Counted from the stretch's first letter, positions 42,007 through 56,721 are shown. The stretch: 64,000 bases of DNA from Sodalis sp. Psp (GCA_024648745.1 JAHCVB010000001.1:186001-250000); one strand, 5' to 3'. Numbers and translations: made by a program. Notes: a model not told the origin generated them from the letters alone.

Positions 42007-42395
42007 ATTTAGACTACTGTCTGATGGTGACTGGTCCGGCCTATGGTAATCAGCGTGCCAGCAGTGCTCTGCAATTTGCTCGGGCACTGCTGGACTGTGG
42101 CCATCATATCGACACTATATTTTTTTATCAGGATGGTGTTCATAACGCCAATCGCCTAAGTGCGCCCGCTAGTGATGAAATGGACCTAGTTCGCGCCTGG
42201 CAAAGGCTGGCACAGCAGCATCAGGTGGCTTTACATATTTGCGTGGCCGCCGCTTTACGTCGAGGCGTGACCGATGCTAAACAAGCAGCACTGCTTAAAC
42301 GTAACGGAGATAATCTCCAACCGGGCTTTCGGTTAATAGGTTTGGGTAGCCTAGTGCAGGCAGCGCTCCGCTGTGATCGCTTTATCCAGTTTTAA
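42003..42395 (+). CDS. tusD: Sulfurtransferase complex subunit TusD
   Basis: DsrE-family subunit of TusBCD, which relays persulfide sulfur from TusA to TusE and MnmA for 2-thiolation of the wobble uridine in some tRNAs. It has 130 residues with a GTG start at 42003 (E. coli 128). [19 protein letters not shown] and the active-site cysteine in [11 protein letters not shown] (residue about 80) are conserved. Start chosen from the four-base overlap with yheO. Confidence 0.92.
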   Translation: MNLDYCLMVTGPAYGNQRASSALQFARALLDCGHHIDTIFFYQDGVHNANRLSAPASDEMDLVRAWQRLAQQHQVALHICVAAALRRGVTDAKQAALLKRNGDNLQPGFRLIGLGSLVQAALRCDRFIQF

Positions 42396-42411
42396 GGCTC
42401 AGAGATCAGGT

Positions 42412-42771
42412 ATGAACCGTATCGCGTTTGTTTTCACCCACGGGCCTCACGGAAATGCCGTTGGACGGGAGGGGCTAGATGCACTTTTGGCCACCTCGGC
42501 ACTAGCTGAGGACATCGGTGTATTTTTCATCTCTGACGGCGTATTGCTACTGTTGCCGCATCAGCATCCAGAACGTATTCTGGCACGTGATTTCATCTCT
42601 ACCTTCGGAGTGTTGCCCCTCTATGACATCGATCGACTGTATCTCTGCGCCGACTCGGCGATAGAGCGAGGTTTAGATGCTAGCGTTGGCTGGGTATTGG
42701 ATCCCGAGTGGCTATCTGCGGCAGACTGGCGCCAGCGCCTGACCGCCTTTGACACTGTGTTGACATTCTAA
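42412..42771 (+). CDS. tusC: Sulfurtransferase complex subunit TusC
   Basis: DsrE/DsrF-like subunit of the TusBCD heterohexamer. It has 119 residues, as in E. coli, starting [34 protein letters not shown] and [17 protein letters not shown] are conserved. The ATG at 42412 follows AGATCAGG; an in-frame ATG at 42373 lies inside tusD and is rejected. It sits 16 bases after tusD. Confidence 0.92.
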   Translation: MNRIAFVFTHGPHGNAVGREGLDALLATSALAEDIGVFFISDGVLLLLPHQHPERILARDFISTFGVLPLYDIDRLYLCADSAIERGLDASVGWVLDPEWLSAADWRQRLTAFDTVLTF

Positions 42772-42785
42772 GCTCGGAGATGTTT

Positions 42786-43073
42786 ATGCTGTATACCATG
42801 AGCCGTTCTCCTTATGTCTGTGACCTAACAGAGTTGCTGCGTATTATACTCCCCGGAGACGATCTACTACTGCTGGCTGATGGTGTAATAGCCGGTCTGG
42901 CAGGTTCACCGGCCGCACGTGCTCTCACTTCTTCCCTTTTGACTCTACACGCTCTGGAAAATGATATTGCTGCTCGCGGCTTGGCTGCTCATTTTACGCA
43001 CAATATCATGGTAATTAGTTATACTGATTTCGTCAGACTGACAGAAAGACAGCCGCAGCAGATGGCGTGGTGA
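42786..43073 (+). CDS. tusB: Sulfurtransferase complex subunit TusB
   Basis: Third subunit of TusBCD, DsrH-like. It has 95 residues from the ATG at 42786, equal to E. coli TusB, starting MLYTMSRSPYV and ending YTDFVRLTERQPQQMAW. An ATG two codons earlier (42780) is too close to the GGAG at 42775-42778 to use it, so 42786 is preferred. Last gene before the str operon promoter. Confidence 0.9.
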   Translation: MLYTMSRSPYVCDLTELLRIILPGDDLLLLADGVIAGLAGSPAARALTSSLLTLHALENDIAARGLAAHFTHNIMVISYTDFVRLTERQPQQMAW

Positions 43074-43094
43074 GCTAGGTTGATCGTATTTTTC

Positions 43095-43123
43095 TTGACG
43101 CCTTTACTTGTCAGTCATAAAAT
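43095..43123 (+). promoter_or_regulatory. Promoter of the str operon (Pstr)
   Basis: TTGACG at 43095-43100, a 17-base spacer, and TAAAAT at 43118-43123, about 46 bases upstream of rpsL. Elements and position agree with the E. coli str promoter as I recall it. It is close to the sigma70 consensus and likely strong. Confidence 0.8.
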
Positions 43124-43169
43124 CCTGCACCTCTGAACATGCGAAGCAACATCCAGGAGCTTTAACTGA

Positions 43170-43544
<375 letters not shown>

Positions 43545-43638
43545 ACGGTTCTCCTTAAACAAGGCAAACGTTTTATTAAAACTGTCAAAGGAAGTCATTG
43601 AGTGTTGGATAACCTTGAATTAACAACGGAGCATTTCC

Positions 43639-44109
43639 ATGCCACGTCGTCGCATTGTTGGTCAACGTAAAATTTTGCCAGATCCGAAATTCGGATCTGA
43701 GCTTTTAGCCAAGTTTGTTAACATCTTAATGGTAGATGGTAAAAAATCTATTGCAGAAGCAATCGTCTATACTGCTCTGGAGAGCCTGGCTCAGCGTTTT
43801 GGTAAAGGTCATCTGGAATCTTTTGAAATAGCACTGGATAACGTGCGCCCAGCTGTCGAAATCAAAGCGCGTCGAGTGGGGGGTTCTACTTATCAGGTGC
43901 CAGTGGAGGTGCGTCCAGTTCGCCGTAATGCTCTGGCAATGCGTTGGATCGTTGAAGCTGCTCGTAAACGTGGTGATAAATCTATGGCTTTGCGTCTGGC
44001 AAACGAACTTTTCGATGCAGCAGAAAACAAAGGTACTGCTGTAAAAAAACGTGAAGACATTCACCGTATGGCAGATGCTAACAAGGCGTTCGCCCACTAC
44101 CGCTGGTAA
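43639..44109 (+). CDS. rpsG: 30S ribosomal protein S7
   Basis: Primary 16S rRNA binding protein that organises the 30S head, and translational repressor of the str operon in E. coli. It has 156 residues, the length of the short E. coli B form. [20 protein letters not shown] and [21 protein letters not shown] are conserved. Second gene of the str operon. Confidence 0.98.
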   Translation: MPRRRIVGQRKILPDPKFGSELLAKFVNILMVDGKKSIAEAIVYTALESLAQRFGKGHLESFEIALDNVRPAVEIKARRVGGSTYQVPVEVRPVRRNALAMRWIVEAARKRGDKSMALRLANELFDAAENKGTAVKKREDIHRMADANKAFAHYRW

Positions 44110-44202
44110 TCGTACTGTGTAGTAGCCACACCCAGTGGACCTTTAGCGTTGTTCTTACCAAATTGTCTTAATAGTGAACGCCCTAGCACCTTGAGGATTT
44201 AA

Positions 44203-46308
44203 ATGGCTCGTATAACACCCATTGCACACTACCGTAATATTGGTATCAGTGCACACGTTGATGCTGGTAAAACTACTACGACTGAACGTATTCTGTTCTA
44301 CACCGGCGTGAACCATAAGATCGGTGAAGTTCATAATGGTGCAGCTACCATGGACTGGATGGCACAGGAACAGGAACGTGGTATCACCATCACGTCCGCT
44401 GCGACCACTTGTTTCTGGGCCGGTATGGCTAAACAGTTTGATTCACACCGTATCAACATCATTGACACCCCAGGGCATGTTGACTTCACCATCGAAGTGG
44501 AACGCTCCATGCGTGTACTTGATGGCGCAGTCATGGTGTATTGCGCGGTAGGCGGCGTGCAGCCGCAATCTGAAACAGTATGGCGTCAGGCAAACAAATA
44601 TAAAATACCGCGTATCGCGTTCGTTAACAAGATGGACCGTATAGGCGCTAACTATTTGCGCGTAGTTGAACAGATAAAGACCCGTCTAGCCGCTAACCCA
44701 GTTCCGATTCAGCTGGCTATCGGCGCAGAAGAAAATTTTACTGGCATCATCGATCTGGTGAAAATGAAAGCGATCAACTGGAGTGAAGCAGATCAGGGTG
44801 TGACCTTCACTTATGAAGACATTCCGGTTGATCTGGTCGACCTGGCTGATAAATGGCACCAGCATCTGGTTGAATCTGCAGCTGAAGCGTCTGAAGAGCT
44901 GATGGATAAATACCTTGGTGGCGAAGAGTTGACCGAAAAAGAAATTAAGCGCGGTCTACGCCAGCGCGTCCTGAATAACGAAATCATCCTAGTAATTTGT
45001 GGCTCGGCGTTCAAAAACAAAGGGGTGCAGGCAATGTTGGATGCGGTAATTGAATATCTGCCGGCGCCGAACGATATTCCTGCGATTAACGGCGTACTGG
45101 ATGATAGAGAAACCCATGCCGAACGTCACTCCAGAGACGAAGAGCCATTCTCAGCCCTGGCATTCAAAATTGCTACCGATCCGTTTGTAGGTAACTTGAC
45201 CTTCTTCCGTGTTTACTCCGGTGTAGTTAATTCCGGTGACACTGTGCTAAACTCGGTGAAAGAAAAACGCGAGCGTTTCGGCCGTATCGTACAAATGCAT
45301 GCTAACAAACGTGATGAAATCAAGGAAGTGCGAGCCGGAGACATCGCAGCAGCCATCGGCTTAAAAGACGTAACTACCGGGGATACCCTGTGTGATCCAT
45401 ACGCACCATTTATCCTTGAGCGCATGGAGTTCCCGGAACCAGTTATCTCCGTCGCCTTAGAACCGAAAACCAAAGCCGACCAGGAAAAAATGGGTATGGC
45501 TCTTGGTCGGCTAGAGCAAGAAGATCCGTCTTTCCGTGTGTGGACCGATGAGGAGTCTGGTCAGACCATCATCGCCGGTATGGGTGAGCTGCATCTTGAA
45601 ATTCTCGTCGATCGTATGCGTCGCGAATTCAGCGTGGAAGCCAACGTCGGTAAACCACAAGTAGCCTACCGAGAAACGATCCGAACTACCGTCGAACAAG
45701 AAGGTAAATTTGTTCGTCAGTCTGGTGGTCGTGGTCAGTTCGGTCACGTATGGCTGCGTATTGAACCAATGGATCCAGGTGGAAAAGGCTATGAGTTCCT
45801 GAATGAAATCGTTGGTGGCGTAGTTCCCAAAGAATATATTCCAGCGGTAGATAAAGGTATTCAAGAACAGATGAAGAACGGCGTCCTGGCCGGTTACCCG
45901 ATTGTAGACGTCCGAGTTGCTGCTTTCTATGGTTCTTACCATGAAGTTGATTCTTCGGAAATGGCGTTTAAGATCGCGAGCTCCATGGCTTTCAAAGAAG
46001 GCTTTATGAAGGCGAAACCAGTTTTGCTAGAACCTATCATGAAGGTAGAAGTTGAAACTCCTGAAAACTACATGGGTGACGTGATTGGTGATTTAAACCG
46101 TCGTCGCGGTATGATTGACGGTATAGAAGACACTGCGGTTGGTAAAACCGTCCGTGCTCAGGTCCCTTTATCTGAAATGTTCGGTTATGCTACTGATTTG
46201 CGTTCACAGACCCAGGGCCGCGCTTCCTACTCCATGGAATTCCTAAAGTACAATGAAGCACCGAACAATGTTGCCCAGGTCATTATCGAAGCTCGTAGAA
46301 CCAAATAA
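44203..46308 (+). CDS. fusA: Elongation factor G
   Basis: Translocation GTPase. It has 701 residues (704 in E. coli). The P-loop is [15 protein letters not shown] near residue 17, with G3 DTPGHVDF and G4 NKMDR following; domain IV contains [11 protein letters not shown]. The start [16 protein letters not shown] follows GAGGATT. It sits between rpsG and tuf in the str operon. No lesion is seen. Confidence 0.98.
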   Translation: MARITPIAHYRNIGISAHVDAGKTTTTERILFYTGVNHKIGEVHNGAATMDWMAQEQERGITITSAATTCFWAGMAKQFDSHRINIIDTPGHVDFTIEVERSMRVLDGAVMVYCAVGGVQPQSETVWRQANKYKIPRIAFVNKMDRIGANYLRVVEQIKTRLAANPVPIQLAIGAEENFTGIIDLVKMKAINWSEADQGVTFTYEDIPVDLVDLADKWHQHLVESAAEASEELMDKYLGGEELTEKEIKRGLRQRVLNNEIILVICGSAFKNKGVQAMLDAVIEYLPAPNDIPAINGVLDDRETHAERHSRDEEPFSALAFKIATDPFVGNLTFFRVYSGVVNSGDTVLNSVKEKRERFGRIVQMHANKRDEIKEVRAGDIAAAIGLKDVTTGDTLCDPYAPFILERMEFPEPVISVALEPKTKADQEKMGMALGRLEQEDPSFRVWTDEESGQTIIAGMGELHLEILVDRMRREFSVEANVGKPQVAYRETIRTTVEQEGKFVRQSGGRGQFGHVWLRIEPMDPGGKGYEFLNEIVGGVVPKEYIPAVDKGIQEQMKNGVLAGYPIVDVRVAAFYGSYHEVDSSEMAFKIASSMAFKEGFMKAKPVLLEPIMKVEVETPENYMGDVIGDLNRRRGMIDGIEDTAVGKTVRAQVPLSEMFGYATDLRSQTQGRASYSMEFLKYNEAPNNVAQVIIEARRTK

Positions 46309-46369
46309 GCTCATAAGAATACAATTCATATTTAGTGATCTAACAGACTAGTGAGAGCGTAAGAGCTAA

Positions 46370-47572
<1,203 letters not shown>

Positions 47573-47979
47573 AGTACCAAGTCTCACGGTCGTTTCATTC
47601 TCTTTCACGAGAAACAAACTTTAGCCTTAGCAATGTATCAATCAGTCAATCACAGCAACGCAAGTAGCAATGTTTATATATTGGAGTAATAATTTTTATT
47701 GTGTTATTATTTTAGTTAACTCTATGAGAATCAAATTAAAGTAACAGCAATATAAGTTATTTACGTATGTCTTGAGTAATCAAAGAAATGCGAAGTGCGG
47801 TCAAACTTACCAACCGTAGGCTTTTTAACAGTTGAAATGACTGATGTTAATTGTTAGTAGAGAATAAATGTATATGCGCAGCGCACTGGCTAACATAGAT
47901 AAAAATTCAAGGTTATTGCTTTGCATTATTATGTCGAGGTTATATATTTAGTATAATACGCGTTACTGAGGGATTTATT
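47573..47979. other. Spacer between tufA and bfr
   Basis: About 0.4 kb. A short start resembling bfd ([15 protein letters not shown] from 47868; compare MYVCLCNGISDKKIR) lies just upstream of bfr, where E. coli has bfd. With only about five of 15 positions identical, and the iron-sulfur cysteines missing, it is at most a relic. No clear strong tuf terminator was found. Confidence 0.4.
47868..47940 (+). pseudogene. bfd: Possible bfd relic
   Basis: Immediately upstream of bfr on the same strand, a start [15 protein letters not shown] faintly resembles the bacterioferritin-associated ferredoxin start MYVCLCNGISDKKIR. Five of the first 15 positions agree and the cluster cysteines are absent. Only position makes it worth noting. 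Confidence 0.25.
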
Positions 47980-48456
47980 ATGAAAGGTGATACTCAAGTT
48001 ATTGTTCATCTTAACAAATTGCTTATCAATGAGCTTGTGGCTATAAATCAATTTTTCCTACATGCCAGGATGTTCAAGAATTGGGGCCTGATGCGCCTTA
48101 ATGACTTTGAATACCATGAATCCATTGATGAAATGAAACATGCGGATCGCTATATTGAACGTATTTTATTCCTAGAAGGATTGCCAAATTTGCAGGATCT
48201 AGGTCCAATGAACATTGGTAAAGATGTGGAAGAAATGCTGAGATCCGACCTCACTCTAGAACTACAAAGCACGCAGATTCTGCGTGATGGTATTGCCTAT
48301 GCGGATTCGGTCCGTGATTACGTATCGCGGGATTTAATGATTGAGATCCTAACCGACGAGGAAGATCATATTGGTTCTCTGGAAACTGAACTGAGACACC
48401 TTACCTGTATCGGTGTCCAGAACTACCTACAATCACAGTTAAAAAACGTCTCTTAG
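47980..48456 (+). CDS. bfr: Bacterioferritin
   Basis: Heme-containing 24-mer iron store. It has 158 residues, as in E. coli. The haem-ligand methionine is in [10 protein letters not shown] (Met52). Ferroxidase ligands Glu18 (INELVAINQ), Glu51/His54, Glu94 (LTLELQ) and Glu127/His130 (DEEDHIG) are all present. Tyr25 near the ferroxidase centre in E. coli is Phe here ([10 protein letters not shown]), and the DWLETEL segment is changed to GSLETEL. The stop codon lies inside a perfect hairpin. bfd is lost or nearly so, so iron release may use another reductant. Confidence 0.95.
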   Translation: MKGDTQVIVHLNKLLINELVAINQFFLHARMFKNWGLMRLNDFEYHESIDEMKHADRYIERILFLEGLPNLQDLGPMNIGKDVEEMLRSDLTLELQSTQILRDGIAYADSVRDYVSRDLMIEILTDEEDHIGSLETELRHLTCIGVQNYLQSQLKNVS

Positions 48457-48471
48457 CTTGCTAAGAGACGT
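48446..48471. terminator. Perfect 11-bp hairpin overlapping the bfr stop codon
   Basis: ACGTCTCTTAG, loop CTTG, CTAAGAGACGT: an 11-base perfect stem containing the bfr stop codon. On the plus strand it is followed by CCCCTTAAG, with no U run. On the minus strand the stem runs straight into TTTTTT, the classic order for a terminator of transcription arriving from the right. There is no minus-strand gene to the right within the spacer, so it may serve bfr as a weak terminator or be a leftover from a lost convergent gene. Confidence 0.6.
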
Positions 48472-48801
48472 CCCCTTAAGCAAGATACATATATTTGGGA
48501 TACTGTTGCTAACGCAGCCTTTCTGCGCTATGGAATTTTTCTGGAACAAATGTTTTCCTTCAGAACTTATTGCTGTTGATCTTTTAAATACTATTTTTGC
48601 TGCTCCTGAGTATGCTTCCTCTTTCGTCAGCAAGGGTGATATCTTTAATCTCGGTTGCACTGTTCATTCTTAAATATCTTTAATAGTACTAGCTCAATTA
48701 GTCAGCGTATTACTCAGCACAGATTCAAAACACGATGTGCTAATTAGGTAGTCATGCAGCAAATTAAGATAAGTAATGTCCTGAGTTTTTCTAGCTAGCA
48801 C

Positions 48802-48831
48802 TTGCTTTATCTGGGTAGATTTGCATATAAT
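48802..48831 (+). promoter_or_regulatory. Promoter of the S10 operon (PS10)
   Basis: TTGCTT at 48802-48807, an 18-base spacer, TATAAT at 48826-48831. It is about 190 bases upstream of rpsJ, giving a leader close to the roughly 170-base E. coli S10 leader. The -35 TTGCTT also agrees with my memory of the E. coli promoter. Confidence 0.7.
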
Positions 48832-48951
48832 ACATGGCTTTTTGTAGATATTCACCCCGAGAGCCAACTTGATCACTTAGTCCACGCTGATCTTATAAGT
48901 GGTAATTTTCTAGATAATATTTTCGAAATTAAAAGGGGTAAGACTGGGTTA

Positions 48952-49340
<389 letters not shown>

Positions 49341-49373
49341 AACAAGTAGTTGAACGACGAAAAGGTTAAAATA

Positions 49374-50003
49374 ATGAAGGGCTTAATTGGACGTAAAGTG
49401 GGCATGACTCGTATCTTTACTAAAGATGGCGGTTCTATCCCTGTTACCATTATTGAAATTGAAGCAAATTACGTAACCCAAGTTAAAAGTCTAGAAAATG
49501 ACGGATACTGTGCTATCCAAGTTACCACTGGAACTCAAAAGGCTAACCGTGTAACCAAATCGATAGCCGGTCATTTTGCGAAAGCAGGCGTTAAAGCCGG
49601 TCGCGGTCTATGGGAATTCCGCATCGAAGATGATGAAGAAGTCACCGTCGGCCAGAGTATCACTATAGAGCTGTTTGCTAATATAAAAAAGGTCGATGTT
49701 ACTGGTACTTCCAAAGGGAAAGGTTTTTCCAGTACTATAAAGCACTGGAACTTCCGCACCCAGGATGCTACCCACGGTAATTCCCTATCTCACCGTGTTC
49801 CAGGTTCTATCGGTCAAAATCAAACTCCAGGAAAAGTATTTAAGGGCAAGAAAATGGCAGGCCACCTTGGTAGTGAACGCGTAACCATTCAAAGCCTAAA
49901 CGTGGTACGTGTTGATATGGAACGCAACCTACTGCTGATTAAAGGTTCTGTCCCTGGGGCGATCAGTAATAATCTAATCGTTAAACCGGTTGTTAAGGCG
50001 TAA
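49374..50003 (+). CDS. rplC: 50S ribosomal protein L3
   Basis: Assembly-initiating large-subunit protein reaching towards the peptidyl transferase centre. It has 209 residues from the ATG at 49374, as in E. coli. [14 protein letters not shown] and [20 protein letters not shown] (site of the methylated Gln) are conserved. An in-frame start at 49350 would add eight unrelated residues. Confidence 0.97.
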   Translation: MKGLIGRKVGMTRIFTKDGGSIPVTIIEIEANYVTQVKSLENDGYCAIQVTTGTQKANRVTKSIAGHFAKAGVKAGRGLWEFRIEDDEEVTVGQSITIELFANIKKVDVTGTSKGKGFSSTIKHWNFRTQDATHGNSLSHRVPGSIGQNQTPGKVFKGKKMAGHLGSERVTIQSLNVVRVDMERNLLLIKGSVPGAISNNLIVKPVVKA

Positions 50004-50021
50004 CATCTATGGGGATAGGGA

Positions 50022-50627
50022 ATGGAATTGATATTAAAAGACACACAAAGTGCGCTAACTGTTTCCGAAGTTATCTTTGGGAGTGACTTCAATGAAGCAC
50101 TTATCCACCAGGTTGTTGTGGCTTACGCAGCAAGTGCTCGTCAGGGTACCCGTGCTCAGAGGAATCGTTCTGAAGTCACTGGTTCTGGTAGAAAGCCTTG
50201 GCGTCAGAAAGGTACTGGTCGTGCACGCGCCGGCAGCACCAAGAGCCCGATTTGGCGTTCTGGTGGCGTGACTTTTGCTGCCAAGCCGCGAAATTATAGT
50301 CAGAAAATAAATAAGAAAATGTATCGTGGAGCGCTAAAAAGCATTCTATCAGAACTGATTCGTCAAGATCGTTTGATTTCTTTTGAACAATTTTCTATCG
50401 AGGCACCGAAAACTAGACTACTAGCACAAAAGCTAAAAGATATGGTGTTGGAAGATGTGCTAATCATCACCGGGGGATTGGATAGAAACTTACTTCTGGC
50501 TGCGCGCAACCTCTATAAGGTAGAGGTACGCGCAGCTTCGGGTATCGACCCAGTTAGCCTGATCGCCTTCGATAAAGTTATTATGACGGCTGATGGTGTG
50601 AAGCAAGTTGAGGATATGCTGGCATGA
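50022..50627 (+). CDS. rplD: 50S ribosomal protein L4
   Basis: Large-subunit exit-tunnel protein and, in E. coli, autoregulator of the S10 operon. It has 201 residues, as in E. coli. The tunnel loop [20 protein letters not shown] and the region [17 protein letters not shown] are conserved. It overlaps rplW by four bases. Confidence 0.97.
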   Translation: MELILKDTQSALTVSEVIFGSDFNEALIHQVVVAYAASARQGTRAQRNRSEVTGSGRKPWRQKGTGRARAGSTKSPIWRSGGVTFAAKPRNYSQKINKKMYRGALKSILSELIRQDRLISFEQFSIEAPKTRLLAQKLKDMVLEDVLIITGGLDRNLLLAARNLYKVEVRAASGIDPVSLIAFDKVIMTADGVKQVEDMLA

Positions 50628-50926
50628 TTCGCGAAGAACATCTGCTGAAAATATTGCGCGCGCCGCATGTTTCTGAAAAAGCATCCACCGATATGGAAAA
50701 ACATAACACCATCGTTCTCAAGGTAGCTAAAGATGCGACAAAAGTAGAAATCAAAGCCGCTGTACATAAATTGTTTTCAGTAGAAGTTAACAACGTGCGT
50801 ACCTTGGTCGTTAAAGGGAAGAAAAAACGTCGCGAACAGCGCATTGGTCGCCGTAACTGTTGGAAAAAAGCTTACGTTACTCTGCAAAAAGGCCAGGATC
50901 TTGATTTCATCGGTGGCGTAGAGTAA
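50624..50926 (+). CDS. rplW: 50S ribosomal protein L23
   Basis: Exit-tunnel rim protein that docks trigger factor and SRP. It has 100 residues, as in E. coli. [20 protein letters not shown] and [16 protein letters not shown] are conserved. It starts in the ATGA overlap with rplD. Confidence 0.97.
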   Translation: MIREEHLLKILRAPHVSEKASTDMEKHNTIVLKVAKDATKVEIKAAVHKLFSVEVNNVRTLVVKGKKKRREQRIGRRNCWKKAYVTLQKGQDLDFIGGVE

Positions 50927-50944
50927 GTCGGAGGAGTAAAAGTA

Positions 50945-51769
50945 ATGGCCATTGTTAAATGTAAGCCGACATCTCCTGGACGTCGCCATGTTGTAAAAGT
51001 AGTGAACCCTGAGCTGCACAAGGGTAAACCTTATGCTTTGTTGCTGAAAGCACTTAATAAATCAGGCGGCCGTAACAACAATGGCCATATCACTACGCGT
51101 CATATCGGTGGCGGTCACAAGCAACACTATCGCTTGATCGACTTTAGGCGTAATAAAGATAATATTCCGGCAATTGTAGAACGTCTAGAATATGATCCTA
51201 ACCGTTCTGCTAACATCGCTCTGGTATTATATAAAGATGGTGAGCGTCGTTATATTTTAGCGCCGAAAAGCCTGAAATCAGGCGACCAGATTCAATCTGG
51301 TATCAGCGCGGCAATCAAACCTGGGAACACCTTGCCAATGCACCGTATTCCGGTCGGTTCCATTGTACATAACATAGAAATGAAACCGGGTAAAGGTGGT
51401 CAGTTGGCACGTTCTGCTGGTACTTATGCTCAGATCGTGTCCCGTGATGGTGCTTATGTCACGCTGCGTCTGCGCTCCGGTGAAATTCGCAAAATTCAGT
51501 CTGAATGCCGTGCAACCCTAGGTGAAGTAGGTAATACCGAACATATGTTGCGCATATTAGGTAAAGCTGGCGCCAATCGCTGGCGTGGTATCCGCCCGAC
51601 TGTTCGCGGTACGGCAATGAATCCGGTCGACCACCCGCATGGTGGCGGTGAAGGTCGTAATTTTGGTAAGCACCCGGTATCCCCGTGGGGAGTACAGACC
51701 AAAGGTAAGAAAACCCGTAGCAATAAGCGTACTGATAAGTTCATCATACGTCGCCGTAGCAAAAAATAA
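50945..51769 (+). CDS. rplB: 50S ribosomal protein L2
   Basis: Subunit-bridge protein needed for peptidyl transferase activity. It has 274 residues (273 in E. coli). The RNA-binding region and the conserved [20 protein letters not shown] with its essential histidine are intact. It is preceded by GGAGGAG. Confidence 0.98.
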   Translation: MAIVKCKPTSPGRRHVVKVVNPELHKGKPYALLLKALNKSGGRNNNGHITTRHIGGGHKQHYRLIDFRRNKDNIPAIVERLEYDPNRSANIALVLYKDGERRYILAPKSLKSGDQIQSGISAAIKPGNTLPMHRIPVGSIVHNIEMKPGKGGQLARSAGTYAQIVSRDGAYVTLRLRSGEIRKIQSECRATLGEVGNTEHMLRILGKAGANRWRGIRPTVRGTAMNPVDHPHGGGEGRNFGKHPVSPWGVQTKGKKTRSNKRTDKFIIRRRSKK

Positions 51770-52075
<306 letters not shown>

Positions 52076-52085
52076 AGAATTAGAG

Positions 52086-53559
<1,474 letters not shown>

Positions 53560-53560
<1 letters not shown>

Positions 53561-53751
53561 TGAAAGCACAAAAGCCACGTGAAAAAAGTTCTGAAGAGTT
53601 GAACACCAAACTGCTGCACTTGCTGCGCGAGCAATTCAACTTGCGTATGCAGGTTGCTAGAGGTCAAATGCGGCAAATTTACTTATTAAAGCAAGTGCGT
53701 CGCAATGTTGCGCGCATGAAGACATTATTGACTGAGAAGGCAAGTACTTAA
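53560..53751 (+). CDS. rpmC: 50S ribosomal protein L29
   Basis: Small helical-hairpin protein at the tunnel exit, 63 residues as in E. coli. [20 protein letters not shown] is conserved. The ATG shares one base with the rplP stop (TAATG), and its own stop shares one base with the rpsQ start, so the three are tightly coupled. Confidence 0.96.
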
Positions 53752-54005
53752 TGAGTAACAAAATTCGCACTCTGCAAGGTCGTGTAATTAGCAACAAGAT
53801 GGAAAAATCCATTGTTGTGGCCATTGAACGCTTTGTAAAACACCCGATCTACGGCAAGTTTATCAAACGTACGACTAAGCTTCACGTACATGACGAGAAC
53901 AATGACAGCAATATCGGCGACATCATTGAAATCAGCGAATGTCGTCCAATCTCTAAGACTAAATCTTGGACTCTAGTTCGCATTGTAGAAAAAGCGATCT
54001 TATAA
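53751..54005 (+). CDS. rpsQ: 30S ribosomal protein S17
   Basis: Primary 16S rRNA binding protein with an OB fold, 84 residues as in E. coli. [20 protein letters not shown] and [20 protein letters not shown] are conserved. Last gene of the S10 operon. Confidence 0.97.
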   Translation: MSNKIRTLQGRVISNKMEKSIVVAIERFVKHPIYGKFIKRTTKLHVHDENNDSNIGDIIEISECRPISKTKSWTLVRIVEKAIL

Positions 54006-54074
54006 TACAGGTAAGCATATAGGCGTGCTCTAAGCAGGGTAAACCGGCTCGTGCTTTGGGTTGCTTATTTTTTT

Positions 54075-54105
54075 CTACCCATTTGCTAAAGAGCAGTGTT
54101 ATAAT
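54075..54105 (+). promoter_or_regulatory. Promoter of the spc operon (Pspc)
   Basis: A consensus -10 TATAAT at 54100-54105 follows CTACCC at 54075-54080 and a T-rich upstream stretch. The run TTATTTTTTTCTACCCAT and the later GTGTTATAATG match what I recall of E. coli Pspc, including its poor -35 and AT-rich UP element. The spacer is 19 bases, one longer. It lies 80 bases before rplN. Confidence 0.75.
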
Positions 54106-54142
54106 GTTAATTTAGGTGTTGCAGATTTTTTCGATTGATTGA

Positions 54143-54553
<411 letters not shown>

Positions 54554-54563
54554 GGAGTAGGTC

Positions 54564-54878
54564 ATGGCAGCGAAAATTCATCGCGGTGACGAAGTTATCG
54601 TACTAACTGGAAAAGATAAAGGCAAGCGCGGCAAAGTGAAAAATGTCTTGTCTACCGGTAAGGCTATTGTTGAGGGTATCAATCTGGTCAAGAAGCACCA
54701 AAAACCAGCACCGGATACAAATCAACAAGGTGGTATCATTGAGAAAGAGGCAGCAATCAATCTTTCCAATCTTGCAATTTTCAATGCGGCATTCAGCAAG
54801 GCAGACCGTGTGGGGTTTAGGATTGAAGACGGTAAAAAAATACGGATCTTTAAATCTAATGGTAAAATTATTAAGTAA
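54564..54878 (+). CDS. rplX: 50S ribosomal protein L24
   Basis: Assembly-initiator protein with a KOW motif, 104 residues as in E. coli. [20 protein letters not shown] and [19 protein letters not shown] are conserved. Ten bases after rplN. Confidence 0.97.
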   Translation: MAAKIHRGDEVIVLTGKDKGKRGKVKNVLSTGKAIVEGINLVKKHQKPAPDTNQQGGIIEKEAAINLSNLAIFNAAFSKADRVGFRIEDGKKIRIFKSNGKIIK

Positions 54879-54892
54879 TGTGGAATAGTACG

Positions 54893-55432
54893 ATGGCAAA
54901 ATTTCACGATTATTATAAAAATGAAGTAATAACTCAACTGATAAGACAATTCGGCTACCGTTCTGTTATGCAAGCTCCTCGAATTAAGAAGATCACTCTA
55001 AACATGGGTGTAGGTAAAGCAATTGCTGATAAAAAGCTTCTAGACAACGCCGCAGCTGATTTGACTGCAATTTCTGGACAAAAACCACTTATCACTAAAG
55101 TGCGTAAATCTGTTTCTAGCTTCAAAATTCGTCAGGGCTATCCGATTGGCTGTAAAGTAACTATACGTGGTGAACGTATGTGGGATTTCTTTGAGCGACT
55201 GATTTCCATTGCCGTACCGCGCATCCGTGATTTCCGTGGTCTGTCCGTCAAATCATTTGACGGACACGGTAACTACAGCATGGGTGTACGTGAACAGATC
55301 ATCTTCCCGGAAATCGACTATGACAAAGTCGATCGTGTTTGTGGTTTAGATATTACTATTACCACCACTGCGAAATCCGACGATGAAGGCCATGCGCTGT
55401 TGAGCGCCTTTAATTTTCCATTCTGCAAGTAA
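54893..55432 (+). CDS. rplE: 50S ribosomal protein L5
   Basis: 5S rRNA-binding protein of the central protuberance, 179 residues as in E. coli from the ATG at 54893. [20 protein letters not shown] and [20 protein letters not shown] are conserved. A start at 54878 would add five unrelated residues. In E. coli S8 represses the spc operon near this start; the local structure was not tested. Confidence 0.97.
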   Translation: MAKFHDYYKNEVITQLIRQFGYRSVMQAPRIKKITLNMGVGKAIADKKLLDNAAADLTAISGQKPLITKVRKSVSSFKIRQGYPIGCKVTIRGERMWDFFERLISIAVPRIRDFRGLSVKSFDGHGNYSMGVREQIIFPEIDYDKVDRVCGLDITITTTAKSDDEGHALLSAFNFPFCK

Positions 55433-55443
55433 GAAGGTTTTTG

Positions 55444-55749
55444 ATGGCTAAACAATCCATGAAAGCACGCGAAGTAAAACGTGTTAAATTAGCTGATAAA
55501 TTCTTCGCAGAACGCGCTAAACTTAAAATCATTATTTCCAATGTGCATATTTCTGATAAAGAACGTTGGGATGCAGTTCTCAAGCTACAGACTCTACCTC
55601 GTGATTCCAGCCCATCTCGTCAGCGTAATCGCTGTCGCCAAACTGGTCGTCCGCACTCTTTCCTGAGAAAATTCGGGTTAAGCCGTATCAAAGTCCGTGA
55701 AGCCGCTATGCGCGGTGAAATCCCGGGTTTGGGGAAGGCTAGTTGGTAA
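55444..55749 (+). CDS. rpsN: 30S ribosomal protein S14
   Basis: Small-subunit head protein, 101 residues as in E. coli. It is the long form without the zinc CxxC motifs. [20 protein letters not shown] and [18 protein letters not shown] are conserved. ATG at 55444; a TTG at 55441 in frame is less likely. Confidence 0.97.
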   Translation: MAKQSMKAREVKRVKLADKFFAERAKLKIIISNVHISDKERWDAVLKLQTLPRDSSPSRQRNRCRQTGRPHSFLRKFGLSRIKVREAAMRGEIPGLGKASW

Positions 55750-55781
55750 ATTATCACCATTAAATCACGGAAACTAAAGAT

Positions 55782-56174
55782 ATGAGCATGCAAGATCCGA
55801 TTGCAGATATGTTGACCCGTATCCGTAACGGTCAGATCGCGAATAAAACCGTAGTCTCCATACCTTCTTCTAAACTTAAAGTGGCAATTGCCAGCTTGTT
55901 GAAAGAAGAAGGATTTATTGAAGACTATAAAATTGAAGGCGACACCAATCCTGTGCTGGAATTGGTATTGAAATACTTCCAGGGTAGGTCGGTGATAGAA
56001 AACATCCGGCGTATTAGTCGACCCGGACTGCGTATCTATAAGAAAAAAGATGCTCTACCGAGAGTAATGGCTGGCATGGGTATCGCAATTATTTCCACAT
56101 CTAAAGGCATCATGACTGATCGTGAGGCTCGCCACGCTGGTCTTGGTGGCGAGGTTATTTGCTACGTAGTGTAA
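55782..56174 (+). CDS. rpsH: 30S ribosomal protein S8
   Basis: Primary 16S rRNA binding protein and spc-operon translational repressor in E. coli. It has 130 residues, as in E. coli. [18 protein letters not shown] and [20 protein letters not shown] are conserved; the central part has more substitutions than its neighbours. Confidence 0.97.
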   Translation: MSMQDPIADMLTRIRNGQIANKTVVSIPSSKLKVAIASLLKEEGFIEDYKIEGDTNPVLELVLKYFQGRSVIENIRRISRPGLRIYKKKDALPRVMAGMGIAIISTSKGIMTDREARHAGLGGEVICYVV

Positions 56175-56187
56175 ATGGGGAGAAATA

Positions 56188-56721
56188 ATGTCTCGTGTTG
56201 CTAAAGCAACCATCGTCATTCCTGCTAATGTAGAGATAAAACTCAACGGTCAGGATATTTCAATTAAAGGTAAAAACGGCGAGCTGACGCGTACTATCCA
56301 TGAAGCTATTGACGTTAAGTATGCTAATAACGAGCTGGCTTTTACTCCGCGCACAGGCCATGCTAATGGTTGGGCGCTTGCAGGAACCATGCGTGCGTTA
56401 CTGAACGGTATGGTGATTGGTGTGACTGACGGCTTCACTAAAAAGTTGCAGCTAGTAGGTGTAGGTTATCGTGCTGCAGTTAAAGGTAATGTGGTGAATT
56501 TGTCTCTGGGCTTTTCTCACCCCATCAATCATGAACTGCCGAAGGGCATCACTGCAGAATGTCCTAGTCAGACTGAAATTGTGCTGAAAGGTGCTGATAA
56601 GCAAATTATTGGTCAGGTTGCGGCAGATCTTCGTGCCTATCGTCGCCCTGAGCCTTATAAAGGAAAGGGTATTCGTTACGCTGATGAAATCGTGCGTACC
56701 AAAGAGGCTAAGAAGAAGTAA
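56188..56721 (+). CDS. rplF: 50S ribosomal protein L6
   Basis: Large-subunit protein near the factor-binding site, 177 residues as in E. coli. [29 protein letters not shown] and [18 protein letters not shown] are conserved. GGGGAGA precedes the ATG. Confidence 0.97.
   Translation: MSRVAKATIVIPANVEIKLNGQDISIKGKNGELTRTIHEAIDVKYANNELAFTPRTGHANGWALAGTMRALLNGMVIGVTDGFTKKLQLVGVGYRAAVKGNVVNLSLGFSHPINHELPKGITAECPSQTEIVLKGADKQIIGQVAADLRAYRRPEPYKGKGIRYADEIVRTKEAKKK

Noticed and set aside
45511..45942. 143-codon minus-strand open frame
   Set aside because: Antisense shadow of fusA with no recognisable protein features.
47595..47630. Possible terminator after tufA (GTTTC...GAAAC)
   Set aside because: Only five base pairs with a long loop and no U run.
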